DNA from: Micromonospora qiuiae | Lineage (GTDB): Bacteria > Actinomycetota > Actinomycetes > Mycobacteriales > Micromonosporaceae | Assembly (NCBI RefSeq): GCF_016863555.1 | Contig: NZ_BOPC01000023.1 | Location: forward strand, 1 to 64,000 | Length of the DNA stretch: 64,000 nucleotides | Direction: 5' to 3' | Part shown: in pieces, positions 41,770-52,165 of the stretch | How positions within the stretch are numbered: the stretch's first letter is position 1 | How the letters are laid out: every line of letters begins with the position of its first letter | The notes under the pieces: generated by a model | The model's input: only the letters and a program-made list of their open reading frames with translations | What the model was told of the DNA's origin: nothing | Database searches by the model: none | Position numbers and translations under genes: made by a program

Positions 41770-43461
41770 ATGTCGCCGTTAACGCCCAACCTGCGGTTGC
41801 AGGACCGCTACGTGTTGCACGACCGCATCGGCCTCGGCGGGATGTCCGAGGTGTGGCGCGCCGACGACGAGGTGCTGGGCCGGCCCGTCGCGGTGAAGGT
41901 GCTCGCTGGCGCGTTCGCCGTCGACCCGGACCTGCGGGCCGTCATCCAGCGGGAGGCTCGCGCCGCGGCCCGGCTGGCCCACCCGCACGTCACCCAGGTG
42001 TACGACTACGGTGAGGCGACCCTCGACGGCGGCACCGTGCCGTACCTGGTGATGGAACTGGTCGACGGGCGCAGTCTCGCCGATCGGCTGGCCGAGGGCC
42101 CACTGCCCTGGCCCTCGGCGCTCCGGTTGGGCGCCGAGGTCGCCGCCGCGCTGGCCGCCGCACACCGCATCGGAGTGGTGCACCGGGACATCAAACCGGG
42201 CAACGTGATGCTCACCGAGACCGGCGCCAAGGTGCTGGACTTCGGCATCGCCGCGCTCGCCGGCCCCCAGCACGCCGGCACCGGGCCGAGCGGCGAACCG
42301 ATCATGGGTACGCCCGCCTACATCGCGCCCGAGCGGTTGCGTGCCGGGGCACCGAACCCGGCCAGCGACGTGTACGCGCTCGGCGTGCTGCTGTACCGCA
42401 CTCTGACCGGTGACGTTCCGTTGCCCGTACGCAGCTGGGAGGAGGCCGCCCGGCTGCACGCCCAGCCGCCGCCCGTGGCGGCACCCCGGGCGCCGGGGTT
42501 GCCAGCCGACGTCGCCGATCTGGTGCTGGCCTGCCTCGATCCGGAGCCGGCCCGACGGCCCACCGCCGGACAGATGGCCGCCCGGCTGCGTGCCGCAGCC
42601 GGCCCGGCCGGGCCGGCGGGGTCGCCCACCACCGTACTTCCGATCACCCCCGCTCCGGCCGGCGGCGAGCACACGGCGGCCGTGGCCCGGCCGGCACCGA
42701 CGCACCCACCGACGCTCGTCGATCGGGCCGGCACGTGGTCCGCCAGGGCCACGCCCGCTGCCCCCGAGCCCACCTCGGTGCACCCGGCTGCCGGCTCCGA
42801 CCTCGAGCGGACCGCGGGGTTCGGGTCCGTGGGTGCGGTCGCCGGTTCCGGGTCCGTGCGCCCCGCCGCCGACTTCGATTCCGAGCGGGCCGCCCCCAGC
42901 GCCTGGTCCGCGTCCGCGCGGCCGGTCGGTGGCCCGGCCCGCGGCAGCGGCGGTCCCGGGCGCCGTTCCGGCCGGACACCGGGGCGCAGCGCGCCACCGG
43001 TCGGCGCGCTGGTGGCGGGCGGCCTGGCGCTGCTCGTCGGGCTGGGCGTGGTGCTCGCCCTCGGCAACGACGACGACGGATCGCCGTCGAGCGCGACCGC
43101 CAGCACCGCCCCGGCCGATCCAGCCGTTGCGCCGACCTCGACCGCTCCGGCAGCACTCCAACCCAGCCCGTCGACGCTCCCTCCCGAACCGGTGAACCTA
43201 CGGCAGACCGCCACCGAGATCGTCGCCCTGCTCACCGAGGCGCAACTCGTCGGCGACGTGGACCGCAAGGTTGCCGACCGACTGCGCAAGGACCTCACCG
43301 ATCTCGCCCGGGGCAAGCCCAAGGACCGCGAGAAGCGGATCGAGAAGCTGCGTGACCGCATCGAGGACGAGACCGAACGCGGCCGGCTCCCCGCCGACTT
43401 CGCCGACCGGCTGGACGAACTGCTCGACCAGCTCGAGGCGACGTTGTCCGAGGAGGACTGA
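41770..43461 (+). CDS. transmembrane Ser/Thr protein kinase (PknB-like kinase domain, no PASTA)
   Basis: Kinase domain residues 14-275: Gly loop IGLGGMSEVW, Lys43 (VAVKVL), catalytic loop HRDIKPGN (Asp140, Asn145), DFG at 157-159 and MGTPAYIAPE. A Pro/Ala/Ser-rich juxtamembrane linker runs to one membrane helix near 414-435 (PVGALVAGGLALLVGLGVVLALG). The outside part is a Pro/Thr linker and a charged helical C-terminus (AQLVGDVDRKVADRLRKDLTDLARGKPKDREKRIEKLRDRI) rather than PASTA repeats. 563 aa from the ATG at 41770; no ribosome-binding site is seen there, and GTG codons at 41731/41734 next to a TAGGGT box (41723-41728) are alternative leaderless starts. Signal unknown. Confidence 0.88.
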   Translation: MSPLTPNLRLQDRYVLHDRIGLGGMSEVWRADDEVLGRPVAVKVLAGAFAVDPDLRAVIQREARAAARLAHPHVTQVYDYGEATLDGGTVPYLVMELVDGRSLADRLAEGPLPWPSALRLGAEVAAALAAAHRIGVVHRDIKPGNVMLTETGAKVLDFGIAALAGPQHAGTGPSGEPIMGTPAYIAPERLRAGAPNPASDVYALGVLLYRTLTGDVPLPVRSWEEAARLHAQPPPVAAPRAPGLPADVADLVLACLDPEPARRPTAGQMAARLRAAAGPAGPAGSPTTVLPITPAPAGGEHTAAVARPAPTHPPTLVDRAGTWSARATPAAPEPTSVHPAAGSDLERTAGFGSVGAVAGSGSVRPAADFDSERAAPSAWSASARPVGGPARGSGGPGRRSGRTPGRSAPPVGALVAGGLALLVGLGVVLALGNDDDGSPSSATASTAPADPAVAPTSTAPAALQPSPSTLPPEPVNLRQTATEIVALLTEAQLVGDVDRKVADRLRKDLTDLARGKPKDREKRIEKLRDRIEDETERGRLPADFADRLDELLDQLEATLSEED

Positions 43462-43591
43462 CGGGCGTCAGGCCAGGCCGCCGGCGCCTACTCGGCCGGC
43501 GCGGCGCCGGTCCACCTTGGTAACTCTGCAGCGTACGGGGTTTTCGTACCGGGAGATCGATACCGGATGAGCGGTCCGTGGGTTCGGTTCG

Positions 43592-43597
43592 TAGCGT
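43592..43597 (+). promoter_or_regulatory. leaderless-type -10 box of the DedA gene
   Basis: TAGCGT directly abuts the ATG at 43598 and ends 6 nt before the in-frame ATG at 43604, so the second ATG is the likely start. Confidence 0.4.
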
Positions 43598-43603
43598 ATG
43601 GGC

Positions 43604-44404
43604 ATGATTCTTTTCCCGTACGCCGCCGAAGATCCCGGTCAGTCCGGGCCGCCGCAGGACGGCATGGTCGGCTTCGTCACCGATCTGGTGGAGCGGCTCG
43701 GCGGCCCGGGAGCGGGGCTGGCGGTGGCGTTGGAGAATCTCTTCCCGCCGATTCCGAGCGAGGTCATCCTGCCGCTGGCCGGGTTCGTCGCGGCGCAGGG
43801 CCGGATGAGCGTCGTCGGCGCGATCTTCTGGACGACGCTCGGGTCGCTGGTGGGGGCGTTGGCGCTCTACTGGATCGGCGCGGCGTTGGGGCGGGAGCGG
43901 ACGCGGGCGATCGCGGCCCGGCTGCCGCTGGTGAAACTCAGCGACGTCGACCGCACCGAGGAGTGGTTCCTGCGGCATGGCGTCAAGGCCGTCTTCTTCG
44001 GCCGGATGATTCCGATCTTCCGGAGCATGATCTCCATTCCGGCCGGAGTGGAACGCATGCCGGTGCTCACCTTCGTCGTCTACACCACACTGGGCAGCCT
44101 GATCTGGAACACCACCTTCGTGCTGGCCGGGTACCTGCTCGGCGACAACTGGCACCTGGTCGAGGGGTACGCCGGGATCCTGCAGAACCTGGTCATCGTC
44201 GCCTGCGTGATCGGGTTGGTCTGGTTCGTGGTCACCCGGCTGCGCCGTTCGCGGCGGGCCGGTGGTCTCCGGTCCAACGACAGCGGTGCCGGGTTGACCG
44301 ACGCGACGCCGAGCGGTGTGCCCGACCCGCATGGCCGGGGCACCATCTACCGCAGCGCCTGGGCAGACGAGAACCACCGGCCCGATCAGAACCTCCCCCG
44401 CTGA
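43604..44404 (+). CDS. DedA family membrane protein
   Basis: DedA/SNARE-associated membrane protein with the family signature ENLFPPIPSEVILPLAGFVA, the amphipathic re-entrant region and GVKAVFFGRMIPIFRSMISIPAGVERMPVLTFVVYTTLGSLIWNTTFVLAGYLLG. About six membrane segments; 266 aa with a 45-residue charged cytoplasmic tail. DedA proteins are lipid-carrier flippases or phospholipid homeostasis factors in other bacteria; the exact substrate here is unknown. Start 43604 is favoured by the TAGCGT box; 43598 is the alternative. Confidence 0.88.
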   Translation: MILFPYAAEDPGQSGPPQDGMVGFVTDLVERLGGPGAGLAVALENLFPPIPSEVILPLAGFVAAQGRMSVVGAIFWTTLGSLVGALALYWIGAALGRERTRAIAARLPLVKLSDVDRTEEWFLRHGVKAVFFGRMIPIFRSMISIPAGVERMPVLTFVVYTTLGSLIWNTTFVLAGYLLGDNWHLVEGYAGILQNLVIVACVIGLVWFVVTRLRRSRRAGGLRSNDSGAGLTDATPSGVPDPHGRGTIYRSAWADENHRPDQNLPR

Positions 44405-44464
44405 CAGTTGCTGGTACGCCCGGGCCAGGGCGGGGCCGTTCGGTCCCGTCCCGGGTTCTTCGCC

Positions 44465-44470
44465 GATACT
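44465..44470 (+). promoter_or_regulatory. leaderless-type -10 box of the phosphatase-like gene
   Basis: GATACT ends 6 nt before the ATG at 44477, close to the TATACT form of the -10 element. Confidence 0.35.
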
Positions 44471-44476
44471 GGTGGG

Positions 44477-44887
44477 ATGGGCGACTGGGCTGACACGATC
44501 GGGGTGGTTGAGCTTCCCGGTGGCGTACGGGTGCGGGGGCGGCGCATCGCGGATCCGGCCTCGCCGGCCGATTTCAGTCTGCTGCTCGCACCGGGTCCGC
44601 CTCCGGATTGGGCGTACCGGCGGCTGCGGTGGCCGGACTTCTGGGTGCCGGTGGACCGGGCGGACGCCTTGGATGCGCTGCGCGAGGCGTTGCGGCGCGG
44701 GTACGCGGGCCAGCGGGTGGAGGTGGCCTGCCGGGGCGGCACGGGCCGGACCGGCACCGCGCTGGCCGCGCTGGCGATCCTCGACGGGTTGCCCGCAGAC
44801 CGCGCGGTCGACTGGGTCCGCGGCGCCTACCGACCCCGCGCGGTCGAAACCCCCTGGCAGCGTCGCTGGCTGCGCCGGCTGACCTGA
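44477..44887 (+). CDS. protein-tyrosine-phosphatase-like protein
   Basis: Short 136-aa protein with the CX5R P-loop: VEVACRGGTGRTGTALAALAILDG, in which Cys and Arg of the Cys-phosphatase active site are in place (family consensus HCxxGxGRTG; here Ala replaces the usual His). PDFWVPVDRADALDALREAL upstream fits the ADP-ribosyl/dual-specificity phosphatase core. The N-terminus (VELPGGVRVRGRRIADPA) resembles the small single-domain actinobacterial members. Located just behind DedA and 1 kb from the Ser/Thr kinase gene, which makes a phospho-signalling link possible. Confidence 0.75.
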   Translation: MGDWADTIGVVELPGGVRVRGRRIADPASPADFSLLLAPGPPPDWAYRRLRWPDFWVPVDRADALDALREALRRGYAGQRVEVACRGGTGRTGTALAALAILDGLPADRAVDWVRGAYRPRAVETPWQRRWLRRLT

Positions 44888-44907
44888 ACACGGCAGATAG
44901 CCGACGC

Positions 44908-44979
44908 GCCCGCCGCCGCAGGCAGCCGGCCCGCGTCGATCTGGCCCGCCGCCGCAGGCGGTCGGCCTGCCGTCGATCC
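44908..44979 (+). repeat. two imperfect ~35-bp direct repeats
   Basis: Units GCCCGCCGCCGCAGGC... at 44908-44942 and 44944-44979 are both followed by a CGTCGATC end. They lie in the convergent region between the phosphatase-like and UvrA-like genes. Confidence 0.5.
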
Positions 44980-45030
44980 AGGGATCTCCGTCGCCAGTCG
45001 GTCTCGGCAAGCGACGGACACCCCTGGATC
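44975..45030. terminator. nested hairpin between convergent genes
   Basis: GATCCAGGG (44975-44983) pairs with CCCTGGATC (45022-45030), and inside it CCGTCGC (44988-44994) pairs with GCGACGG (45011-45017). This two-tier stem between convergent stop codons (44887 and 45044) is probably a bidirectional terminator without a U-tract, common in actinomycetes. Confidence 0.6.
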
Positions 45031-45043
45031 GCGGGGGTGACGC

Positions 45044-47317
<2,274 letters not shown>

Positions 47318-47483
47318 GCGACCCCTTCGCAAGATGAAAAATGGACTTTTTCGCCCGGAGTGGGCTTGGGCTGGCCTGGCCGCATTAAATTGTCTCATTA
47401 ATTCCCACGTGGAGGGTTTTGCGCCTCCTGCCCTGGCAACCGCGTCGATATGGTCGTGAAAGTCTCAAACGACGTGGAAGAGC

Positions 47484-47489
47484 TAGGCT
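47484..47489 (+). promoter_or_regulatory. leaderless-type -10 box (TAGGCT) of the MerR gene
   Basis: TAGGCT ends 6 nt before the GTG at 47496, with no ribosome-binding site in between. Confidence 0.5.
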
Positions 47490-47495
47490 GCACAG

Positions 47496-48215
47496 GTGAC
47501 GGATCGCGGAAGCAACCGGCGACTGCGGGCGGTCGACCTCGCCGCAACGGTCGGCATCTCCGTGCAGCAGGTGCGCAACTACGTCGATCTCGGCGTGCTG
47601 CCATCGGTCGAGCGCACGGCGAGCGGCTACCGGATCTTCACCGAGGTGCACGCACGGGCGCTCGCCGTGGCGCGGACGATGGCCGAGGGACACGGCTGGG
47701 CGCGTACCCGGGAGATCATGTCGGCGGTGCACGGGGGTGAGCTGCCGACGGCGCTGGCGGCGCTCGACGCCGGCCACGCCGAGCTGGACCGCGAGCGCGC
47801 CGAGATCCGCCGGGTGCTCGGCGCGTTCGAGACGGTGGTGACCAGCGCGCCGGTCGACGCGCCCCGCCGCGCGGTGCGCGTCGGTGCGGTGGCCGACCTG
47901 GTCGGGGTCCGCGCCTCACAGCTTCGCTTCTGGGAGGCCCGCGGCCTGCTCCGGCCGGCGCGCGAGCGGGGCACCGGCTACCGGGTGTACGACGAGGCCG
48001 AGGTGCGTGCCGCCCAGGTGGTGACACTGTTGCGCCGGGGCGCCTACCCGTTCGACATCATCGAGGCCGTGCTCGGCGAGATGCGGAGCACCGGCAGCCC
48101 GCAGCGGGTCCGCGCGGAGTTGGCCCGCCGTGAGCAGGACCTGCACCGGCGCAGCCTGCGGCGACTGGCCGCGTCGGCGGCGCTGCACGACTATCTGGGC
48201 TGGCTCGGGACCTGA
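47496..48215 (+). CDS. MerR-type regulator with two MerR helix-turn-helix domains
   Basis: Residues about 8-76 form one MerR domain (LRAVDLAATVGISVQQVRNYVDLGVLPSVERTASGYRIFTEVHARALAVARTMAEGHGWARTREI) and residues 122-190 a second (RAVRVGAVADLVGVRASQLRFWEARGLLRPARERGTGYRVYDEAEVRAAQVVTLLRRGAYPFDIIEAVL), joined by a helix (AALDAGHAELDRERAEIRRVLGAFE). MerR proteins usually have one domain and dimerise; here both DNA-binding units are on one chain. 239 aa. No effector domain or metal cysteines. Divergent from the UvrA-like gene by 178 bp with AT-rich patches, so it probably controls that gene. Confidence 0.85.
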   Translation: MTDRGSNRRLRAVDLAATVGISVQQVRNYVDLGVLPSVERTASGYRIFTEVHARALAVARTMAEGHGWARTREIMSAVHGGELPTALAALDAGHAELDRERAEIRRVLGAFETVVTSAPVDAPRRAVRVGAVADLVGVRASQLRFWEARGLLRPARERGTGYRVYDEAEVRAAQVVTLLRRGAYPFDIIEAVLGEMRSTGSPQRVRAELARREQDLHRRSLRRLAASAALHDYLGWLGT

Positions 48216-48351
48216 TCGCCGCCTGCTCCGGTCACCGCCCTCGCCGAGCGGCCCGGTGCCGGCGAGGCGGTCTTGAGCGACCGGCAATAGGGCGATGGGG
48301 CCGAGGCAGAGGATGGAGCCATGCCGGTGTGGCATGGCCGACGACAGCCTT

Positions 48352-48440
48352 GGCCTCCGCAGCCAGTTGATCGACTCCGTTTCGTTGGTACGGCGGTGTC
48401 CGATCGGTCGGGACACCGCCATTACGACGAAACGGCGATC
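48352..48440 (+). repeat. 90-bp dispersed palindromic repeat, copy 2
   Basis: Nearly the same as 27798-27887. The inner stem GGCGGTGTCC (48393-48402) / GGACACCGCC (48411-48420) is a perfect 10-bp match; the outer arms extend the pairing to about 23 bp (GTTTCGTTGGTA against ATTACGACGAAAC). Confidence 0.8.
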
Positions 48441-48526
48441 GTGGAACTCGCCCGAATCTTGTCGGTGGCGCTGTGGTCGGCGGTAGCGCTGCCGCCCCGG
48501 TCCTCAGCTGTGTTGGTTGTCGCCCC

Positions 48527-48598
48527 CCTTTGCTCTGCTTCAACCTACGCACCGGTTTGCCGCCGAACCAGTTGCGGTGGATTGAAGCAAAGCAAAGG
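48527..48598. repeat. long imperfect inverted repeat (72 bp)
   Basis: CCTTTGCTCTGCTTCAACC (48527-48545) pairs with GGATTGAAGCAAAGCAAAGG (48579-48598) over 17-19 bp, and a weaker inner pair (ACCGGTTT / GAACCAGT) extends it. AT-richer than its surroundings. Probably a MITE/REP-like element rather than a terminator, since no convincing gene ends beside it. Confidence 0.6.
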
Positions 48599-48737
48599 CC
48601 GCAGTGGAGAGCGCGAGAGGGCGGACACATCCACTCCGTCAGCGCCGGCCTGCGCCTTTCTCCATCAGCCGATGGTCGCGTGTCAGCGACAGAGCCTCAC
48701 GTACACCGTCACCGCCCACCGACGATGTCGCGCGGAC

Positions 48738-48998
48738 TCAGCGCACCGCGCAGGGCGATGCCAGGTTGACCAGGTCGGCGGGGCAGTCGCCGTTGACCCG
48801 GCCGATCGCGGTGGCGATCCGGTTGATGGCGGCGACCCGCTTGTCCACCAGCGGACCGACGATGGTGTTCTGGACGAAGTTGGGGCCGCCCTGGGGGTTG
48901 GCGGCCTGCTGGGCGAGGCGGGCGTTGGCCTCGGCGATCTGCTTGTCCAGGTACGACATCTGCACCGCGCAGGTGTTGCTGGCGGTGATGGCCGGCAT
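48738..48998 (-). CDS. hypothetical protein or gene remnant (86 aa)
   Basis: The C-terminal 75 residues look protein-like: CAVQMSYLDKQIAEANARLAQQAANPQGG, then NFVQNTIVGPLVDKRVAAINRIATAIGRVNGDCPADLVNLASPC. I recall similar actinobacterial secreted proteins (one Cys pair, coiled helix) that begin with a signal peptide. Here the region upstream of the ATG at 48998 reads as random sequence and no ribosome-binding site is present, so the 5' part may be lost and this may be a fragment. Function unknown. Confidence 0.45.
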   Translation of the reverse strand: MPAITASNTCAVQMSYLDKQIAEANARLAQQAANPQGGPNFVQNTIVGPLVDKRVAAINRIATAIGRVNGDCPADLVNLASPCAVR

Positions 48999-49219
48999 GT
49001 ACGTCCGACGGCGGCGGCCGGTCCCGCCATGGACCCCGGGAGGTGGAGTTCGGACCGGCCTCGGGAGCGCTCCCGTTGCTGGCCCGGAAGGTTTGCGGTT
49101 GTTCGGTCGTGGATACGCGGTGGCCCGGGCGATCGGTTCAACGCCGATGCGCAGAGATCGACGCCAACTTCGTCCTCGGTGGCCCGCCCGTGGGCGCGCG
49201 GCGTCATCGATCTCGCGGT

Positions 49220-49225
49220 TAGGCT
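49220..49225 (+). promoter_or_regulatory. leaderless-type -10 box (TAGGCT) of the first carboxypeptidase gene
   Basis: TAGGCT ends 8 nt before the ATG at 49234, with no ribosome-binding site in between. Confidence 0.5.
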
Positions 49226-49233
49226 GCGTGTTC

Positions 49234-50568
49234 ATGACAGTCCGGGCTCTGATGGTCGCTTCCGTCGTCCTCGCGATCGCGATGATTCCCGCAACGGCAC
49301 GTAGTGCGACACTCACCGAGGGTGTCGCCGCCGGGGTGCCGGCCACCGCGGGATCCGCCCCGGCGGCACCGGCCGCCGCTCCTCCGACCGCCGGAGTCGC
49401 CCCCGGGGCAACCGGCGGCGCAGCGGCGCTGCCCTGCCCGAGGGCGGTGGCGCCGAAGGTGAAGCGATCGCCGCGACCCACGCCACCGCCGTCCACACCG
49501 GAGCACCTGGTCGTCGGCGGGGACGCGCTCGCCACGCCGGGGCTCGTCGTGCCACCGAACGCGCCGGCACCGCCCCGGGTGACCGCGACCTCCTGGTTGG
49601 TGGCCGATCTGGACAGCGGCGAAGTGCTGGGCGGGTGCGGCCCGCACGAGTACGCCACGCCGGCCAGCGTGCAGAAGCTGCTGCTGGCCGCGACCATGCT
49701 GCCCCGGCTCGACCCGGACGCCGTCGTCACGGTCACCCGGGAAGACCTGGACATCGCGCCGGGCAGTTCGGCCGTCGGGCTGCTCGCCGGCGGTCGCTAC
49801 CCGGTGCGGACCCTGTGGCTGGGGCTGCTGTTGCAGTCCGGCAACGAGGCGGCGAACGCGCTGGCCCGCCTCGGCGGCGGGCCGGACGGCGCGGCCGGCG
49901 GGGTGCGGGCGATGAACGAGGAGGCCCGTCGGCTCGGCGCGTTGCAGACCCGCGCGGTCACTCCGTCCGGGTTGGATGCTGCGGGGCAGTTCACCAGCGC
50001 GTACGACCTGGCGCTGATCGCCCGTGCCTGCTTCGCCGACCCGACCTTCCGCCGGTACGCGCTCACCGAGCGGACCCGGATCCCGGCCCAGAAAGCCTTG
50101 CGCGGCAAGGGCTTCGAGATCCAGAACGAGAACCAGTTGATCTACCGCTATCCCGGCGCGCTGGGCGGAAAGACCGGCTTCACCGACTACGCCCGGCACA
50201 CCTACGTCGGTGCCGCCGAGCGCGACGGCCGGCGCCTGGTCGTGACGCTGCTCGGCGCCGAGCCTCGGCCGCTGCGCGGTTGGGAACAGGGCGCCGCGTT
50301 GCTCGACTGGGGGTTCACGCTGCCCCGGGGCGCGACGGTCGGGCGGCTGGTGGAACCGGGGGAGTTGGACGCGTCTCCGTCGGGCGGGCCCGACGCGCCG
50401 CCGTCGGCCGATGCGTCGCCGGCACAGGCCAGCGCTTCGGCCGGCCTCGACGACGCCCCGGGCGCGGGGACGCTGGTGGCATCGGCGATCGGCCTGGTTG
50501 CGATCGGGCTGGCCGTGGTGGCCGCTCGGCGAGGCCGCGCCAGCTCGTCGAGCCGCCCGGCCCGGTGA
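49234..50568 (+). CDS. D-alanyl-D-alanine carboxypeptidase (S11 family), copy 1
   Basis: Trims the terminal D-Ala from peptidoglycan stem peptides outside the membrane. Signal peptide at residues 1-24; a Pro/Ala-rich linker follows. Catalytic motifs: SVQK (Ser145, Lys148), SGN (202-204) and KTG (313-315). A C-terminal membrane helix (TLVASAIGLVAIGLAVVAARRG, about 412-433) anchors the protein. 444 aa, ATG at 49234, probably leaderless. The next gene is a paralogue with near-identical motif surroundings (LGGCGPHEYATPASVQKLLLAATMLPRLDP), so the two arose by tandem duplication. Confidence 0.9.
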   Translation: MTVRALMVASVVLAIAMIPATARSATLTEGVAAGVPATAGSAPAAPAAAPPTAGVAPGATGGAAALPCPRAVAPKVKRSPRPTPPPSTPEHLVVGGDALATPGLVVPPNAPAPPRVTATSWLVADLDSGEVLGGCGPHEYATPASVQKLLLAATMLPRLDPDAVVTVTREDLDIAPGSSAVGLLAGGRYPVRTLWLGLLLQSGNEAANALARLGGGPDGAAGGVRAMNEEARRLGALQTRAVTPSGLDAAGQFTSAYDLALIARACFADPTFRRYALTERTRIPAQKALRGKGFEIQNENQLIYRYPGALGGKTGFTDYARHTYVGAAERDGRRLVVTLLGAEPRPLRGWEQGAALLDWGFTLPRGATVGRLVEPGELDASPSGGPDAPPSADASPAQASASAGLDDAPGAGTLVASAIGLVAIGLAVVAARRGRASSSSRPAR

Positions 50569-50672
50569 TCGCGGGCGGAGGGGAACTTCCAGTCGCGCGC
50601 TGCGGTGATCGCCCGGGTAGACGTGGAACCTCTGTGCTGGTCGATTCGCCGGACTGGCCGGAAATCACCCGA

Positions 50673-50678
50673 TAGTGT
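50673..50678 (+). promoter_or_regulatory. leaderless-type -10 box of the second carboxypeptidase gene
   Basis: TAGTGT ends 8 nt before GTG 50687; the upstream in-frame GTG at 50675 lies inside the box, so 50687 is the likely start. Confidence 0.45.
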
Positions 50679-50686
50679 CGCTGAAT

Positions 50687-51925
50687 GTGAGAGTCAACCG
50701 CCTTGCCGTCGCGGTGATCGCGGCGCTCATGACGTCACCGCTGGCGCCCGCGACCGGTGCCGGCGCAGCCGCCCCGGTGCCGTGCCCGCGTTCGGCGCCG
50801 CCCGCGCCCGGCCCGTCGCAGCCGGTGACGCCGTCGCCGGATCCGGTGCAGCGGGCGGTGGGCGGGGCCCGGCTGGCCACGGCCGGGCTGGTCGTACCGC
50901 CGGGGGCACCGGCGCCGCCCCGGGTGGCCGCCACCTCGTGGCTGGTGGCCGACCTGGAGACCGGCGAGGTGCTGGGTGGCTGCGGCCCGCACGAGTACGC
51001 GACGCCGGCCAGCGTGCAGAAGCTGCTGCTGGCCGCGACCATGCTGCCCCGGTTGGACCCGGCCGAGGTCGTCACGATCACCGCTGGTGACCTCGACATC
51101 GAGCCGGGCAGTTCGGCCGTGGGGTTGGTGGAGGGTGGCCGGTACCGCGTCGAGACGCTGTGGCTGGGCCTGCTGCTGCGATCGGGCAACGAGGTGGCCA
51201 ACGCGCTGGCCCGGCTCGGCGGCGGAGCGGACGGCATGACCGGCGGCCTGCGGGCGATGAACGAGCAGGCCCGCTGGCTCGGCGCCTACCAGACCCACGC
51301 CGCCACCCCCTCCGGTCTGGACGGTCCGGGGCAGTTCACCAGCGCGTACGATCTGGCCCTGATCGCCCGGGTCTGTTTCGACGACGCCCGTTTCCGGCGC
51401 TACGTGGCGACCCGCGAGGCGGCCATTCCGGCCCAGCCGGGGCAGCACGCCAAGGGCTTCACCATCGACAACGACAACCAGTTGCTGTACCACTACCCCG
51501 GGGCGCTGGGTGGCAAGACCGGCTACACCGACCTGGCCCGGCACACCTATGTCGGCGCCGCCGAGCGCGGTGGACGCCGACTGGTGGTCACCCTGCTCGG
51601 CGCGGACGCCGTCGACCAGCGGGGCTGGGAACAGGGTGCCGCCCTGCTCGACTGGGGGTTCGCCCTGCCCCGGGACGCCTCGGTCGGCGCGCTGGTGCGC
51701 CCGGGAGCCACCAGCGCCTCCGCGCCGCCGGCCTCGGTGCCGCCCCAGGCGCTGCCCGGCGGTGCCGCCGGTGCCGAGGACTCCGGCCGGCGAGCTCTCG
51801 CCGGGCAACTCCGCTCCGCCTCGCTCGTGGCTCTCGCCATCGGCCTGACCCTGCTGGCCGGTGCCCTGGTCGTCCGTCGCCGTCGTCTGCGTGCCGCCAC
51901 TGGCACCCGCGCGCACCACGATTGA
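50687..51925 (+). CDS. D-alanyl-D-alanine carboxypeptidase (S11 family), copy 2
   Basis: Paralogue of the preceding gene, 412 aa from GTG 50687. Signal peptide at 1-30, catalytic SVQK (Ser109, Lys112), SGN (166-168) and KTG (277-279), and a C-terminal membrane helix (SASLVALAIGLTLLAGALVV) followed by RRRR. The linker after the signal peptide is shorter than in copy 1. The two genes lie head to tail with a 118-bp gap and separate promoters, so they can be expressed independently. One of them may have acquired a role at a different growth stage. Confidence 0.9.
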   Translation: MRVNRLAVAVIAALMTSPLAPATGAGAAAPVPCPRSAPPAPGPSQPVTPSPDPVQRAVGGARLATAGLVVPPGAPAPPRVAATSWLVADLETGEVLGGCGPHEYATPASVQKLLLAATMLPRLDPAEVVTITAGDLDIEPGSSAVGLVEGGRYRVETLWLGLLLRSGNEVANALARLGGGADGMTGGLRAMNEQARWLGAYQTHAATPSGLDGPGQFTSAYDLALIARVCFDDARFRRYVATREAAIPAQPGQHAKGFTIDNDNQLLYHYPGALGGKTGYTDLARHTYVGAAERGGRRLVVTLLGADAVDQRGWEQGAALLDWGFALPRDASVGALVRPGATSASAPPASVPPQALPGGAAGAEDSGRRALAGQLRSASLVALAIGLTLLAGALVVRRRRLRAATGTRAHHD

Positions 51926-52065
51926 CCGCCCCACCGCCCACAGTCGAGCGGGGCCGCGCCGAGGACGCGCTGCTCGGGCCAGGGGCGTCCGTGATCCCAA
52001 CCCGGGTCGGCCGGCGGCACGTACTCCGCCGGCCGGGGGCGACGATGCGAGTGATCGTCTCCCCG

Positions 52066-52071
52066 TAGGCT
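52066..52071 (+). promoter_or_regulatory. leaderless-type -10 box (TAGGCT) before the channel leader frame
   Basis: TAGGCT ends 7 nt before an ATG at 52079 that opens a 28-codon frame coupled to the ion-channel gene. Confidence 0.5.
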
Positions 52072-52078
52072 GTCGTTC

Positions 52079-52165
52079 ATGATTGCCGTACGTCAGCCTC
52101 CCGACGACGCACGGTGGGCGGCCGAGCCCGCCCCGATCACGGCACCGGGGCCGGCCGGACGGTGA
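52079..52165 (+). CDS. putative leaderless leader peptide (28 aa)
   Basis: The ATG at 52079 falls 7 nt after TAGGCT. The frame runs 28 codons and its TGA (52163-52165) overlaps the GTG at 52162 by GTGA. The peptide is rich in Pro and Ala (MIAVRQPPDDARW... PITAPGPAGR) with a cluster of prolines. No ribosome-binding site precedes the GTG at 52162, which would fit translational coupling. Whether the peptide is made is untested; an alternative is that the channel starts at GTG 52114. Confidence 0.45.
   Translation: MIAVRQPPDDARWAAEPAPITAPGPAGR

Noticed and set aside
44888-45043. Short-tandem array as CRISPR-like
   Set aside because: Only two imperfect ~35-bp units without a spacer, better explained by duplication and a terminator hairpin.
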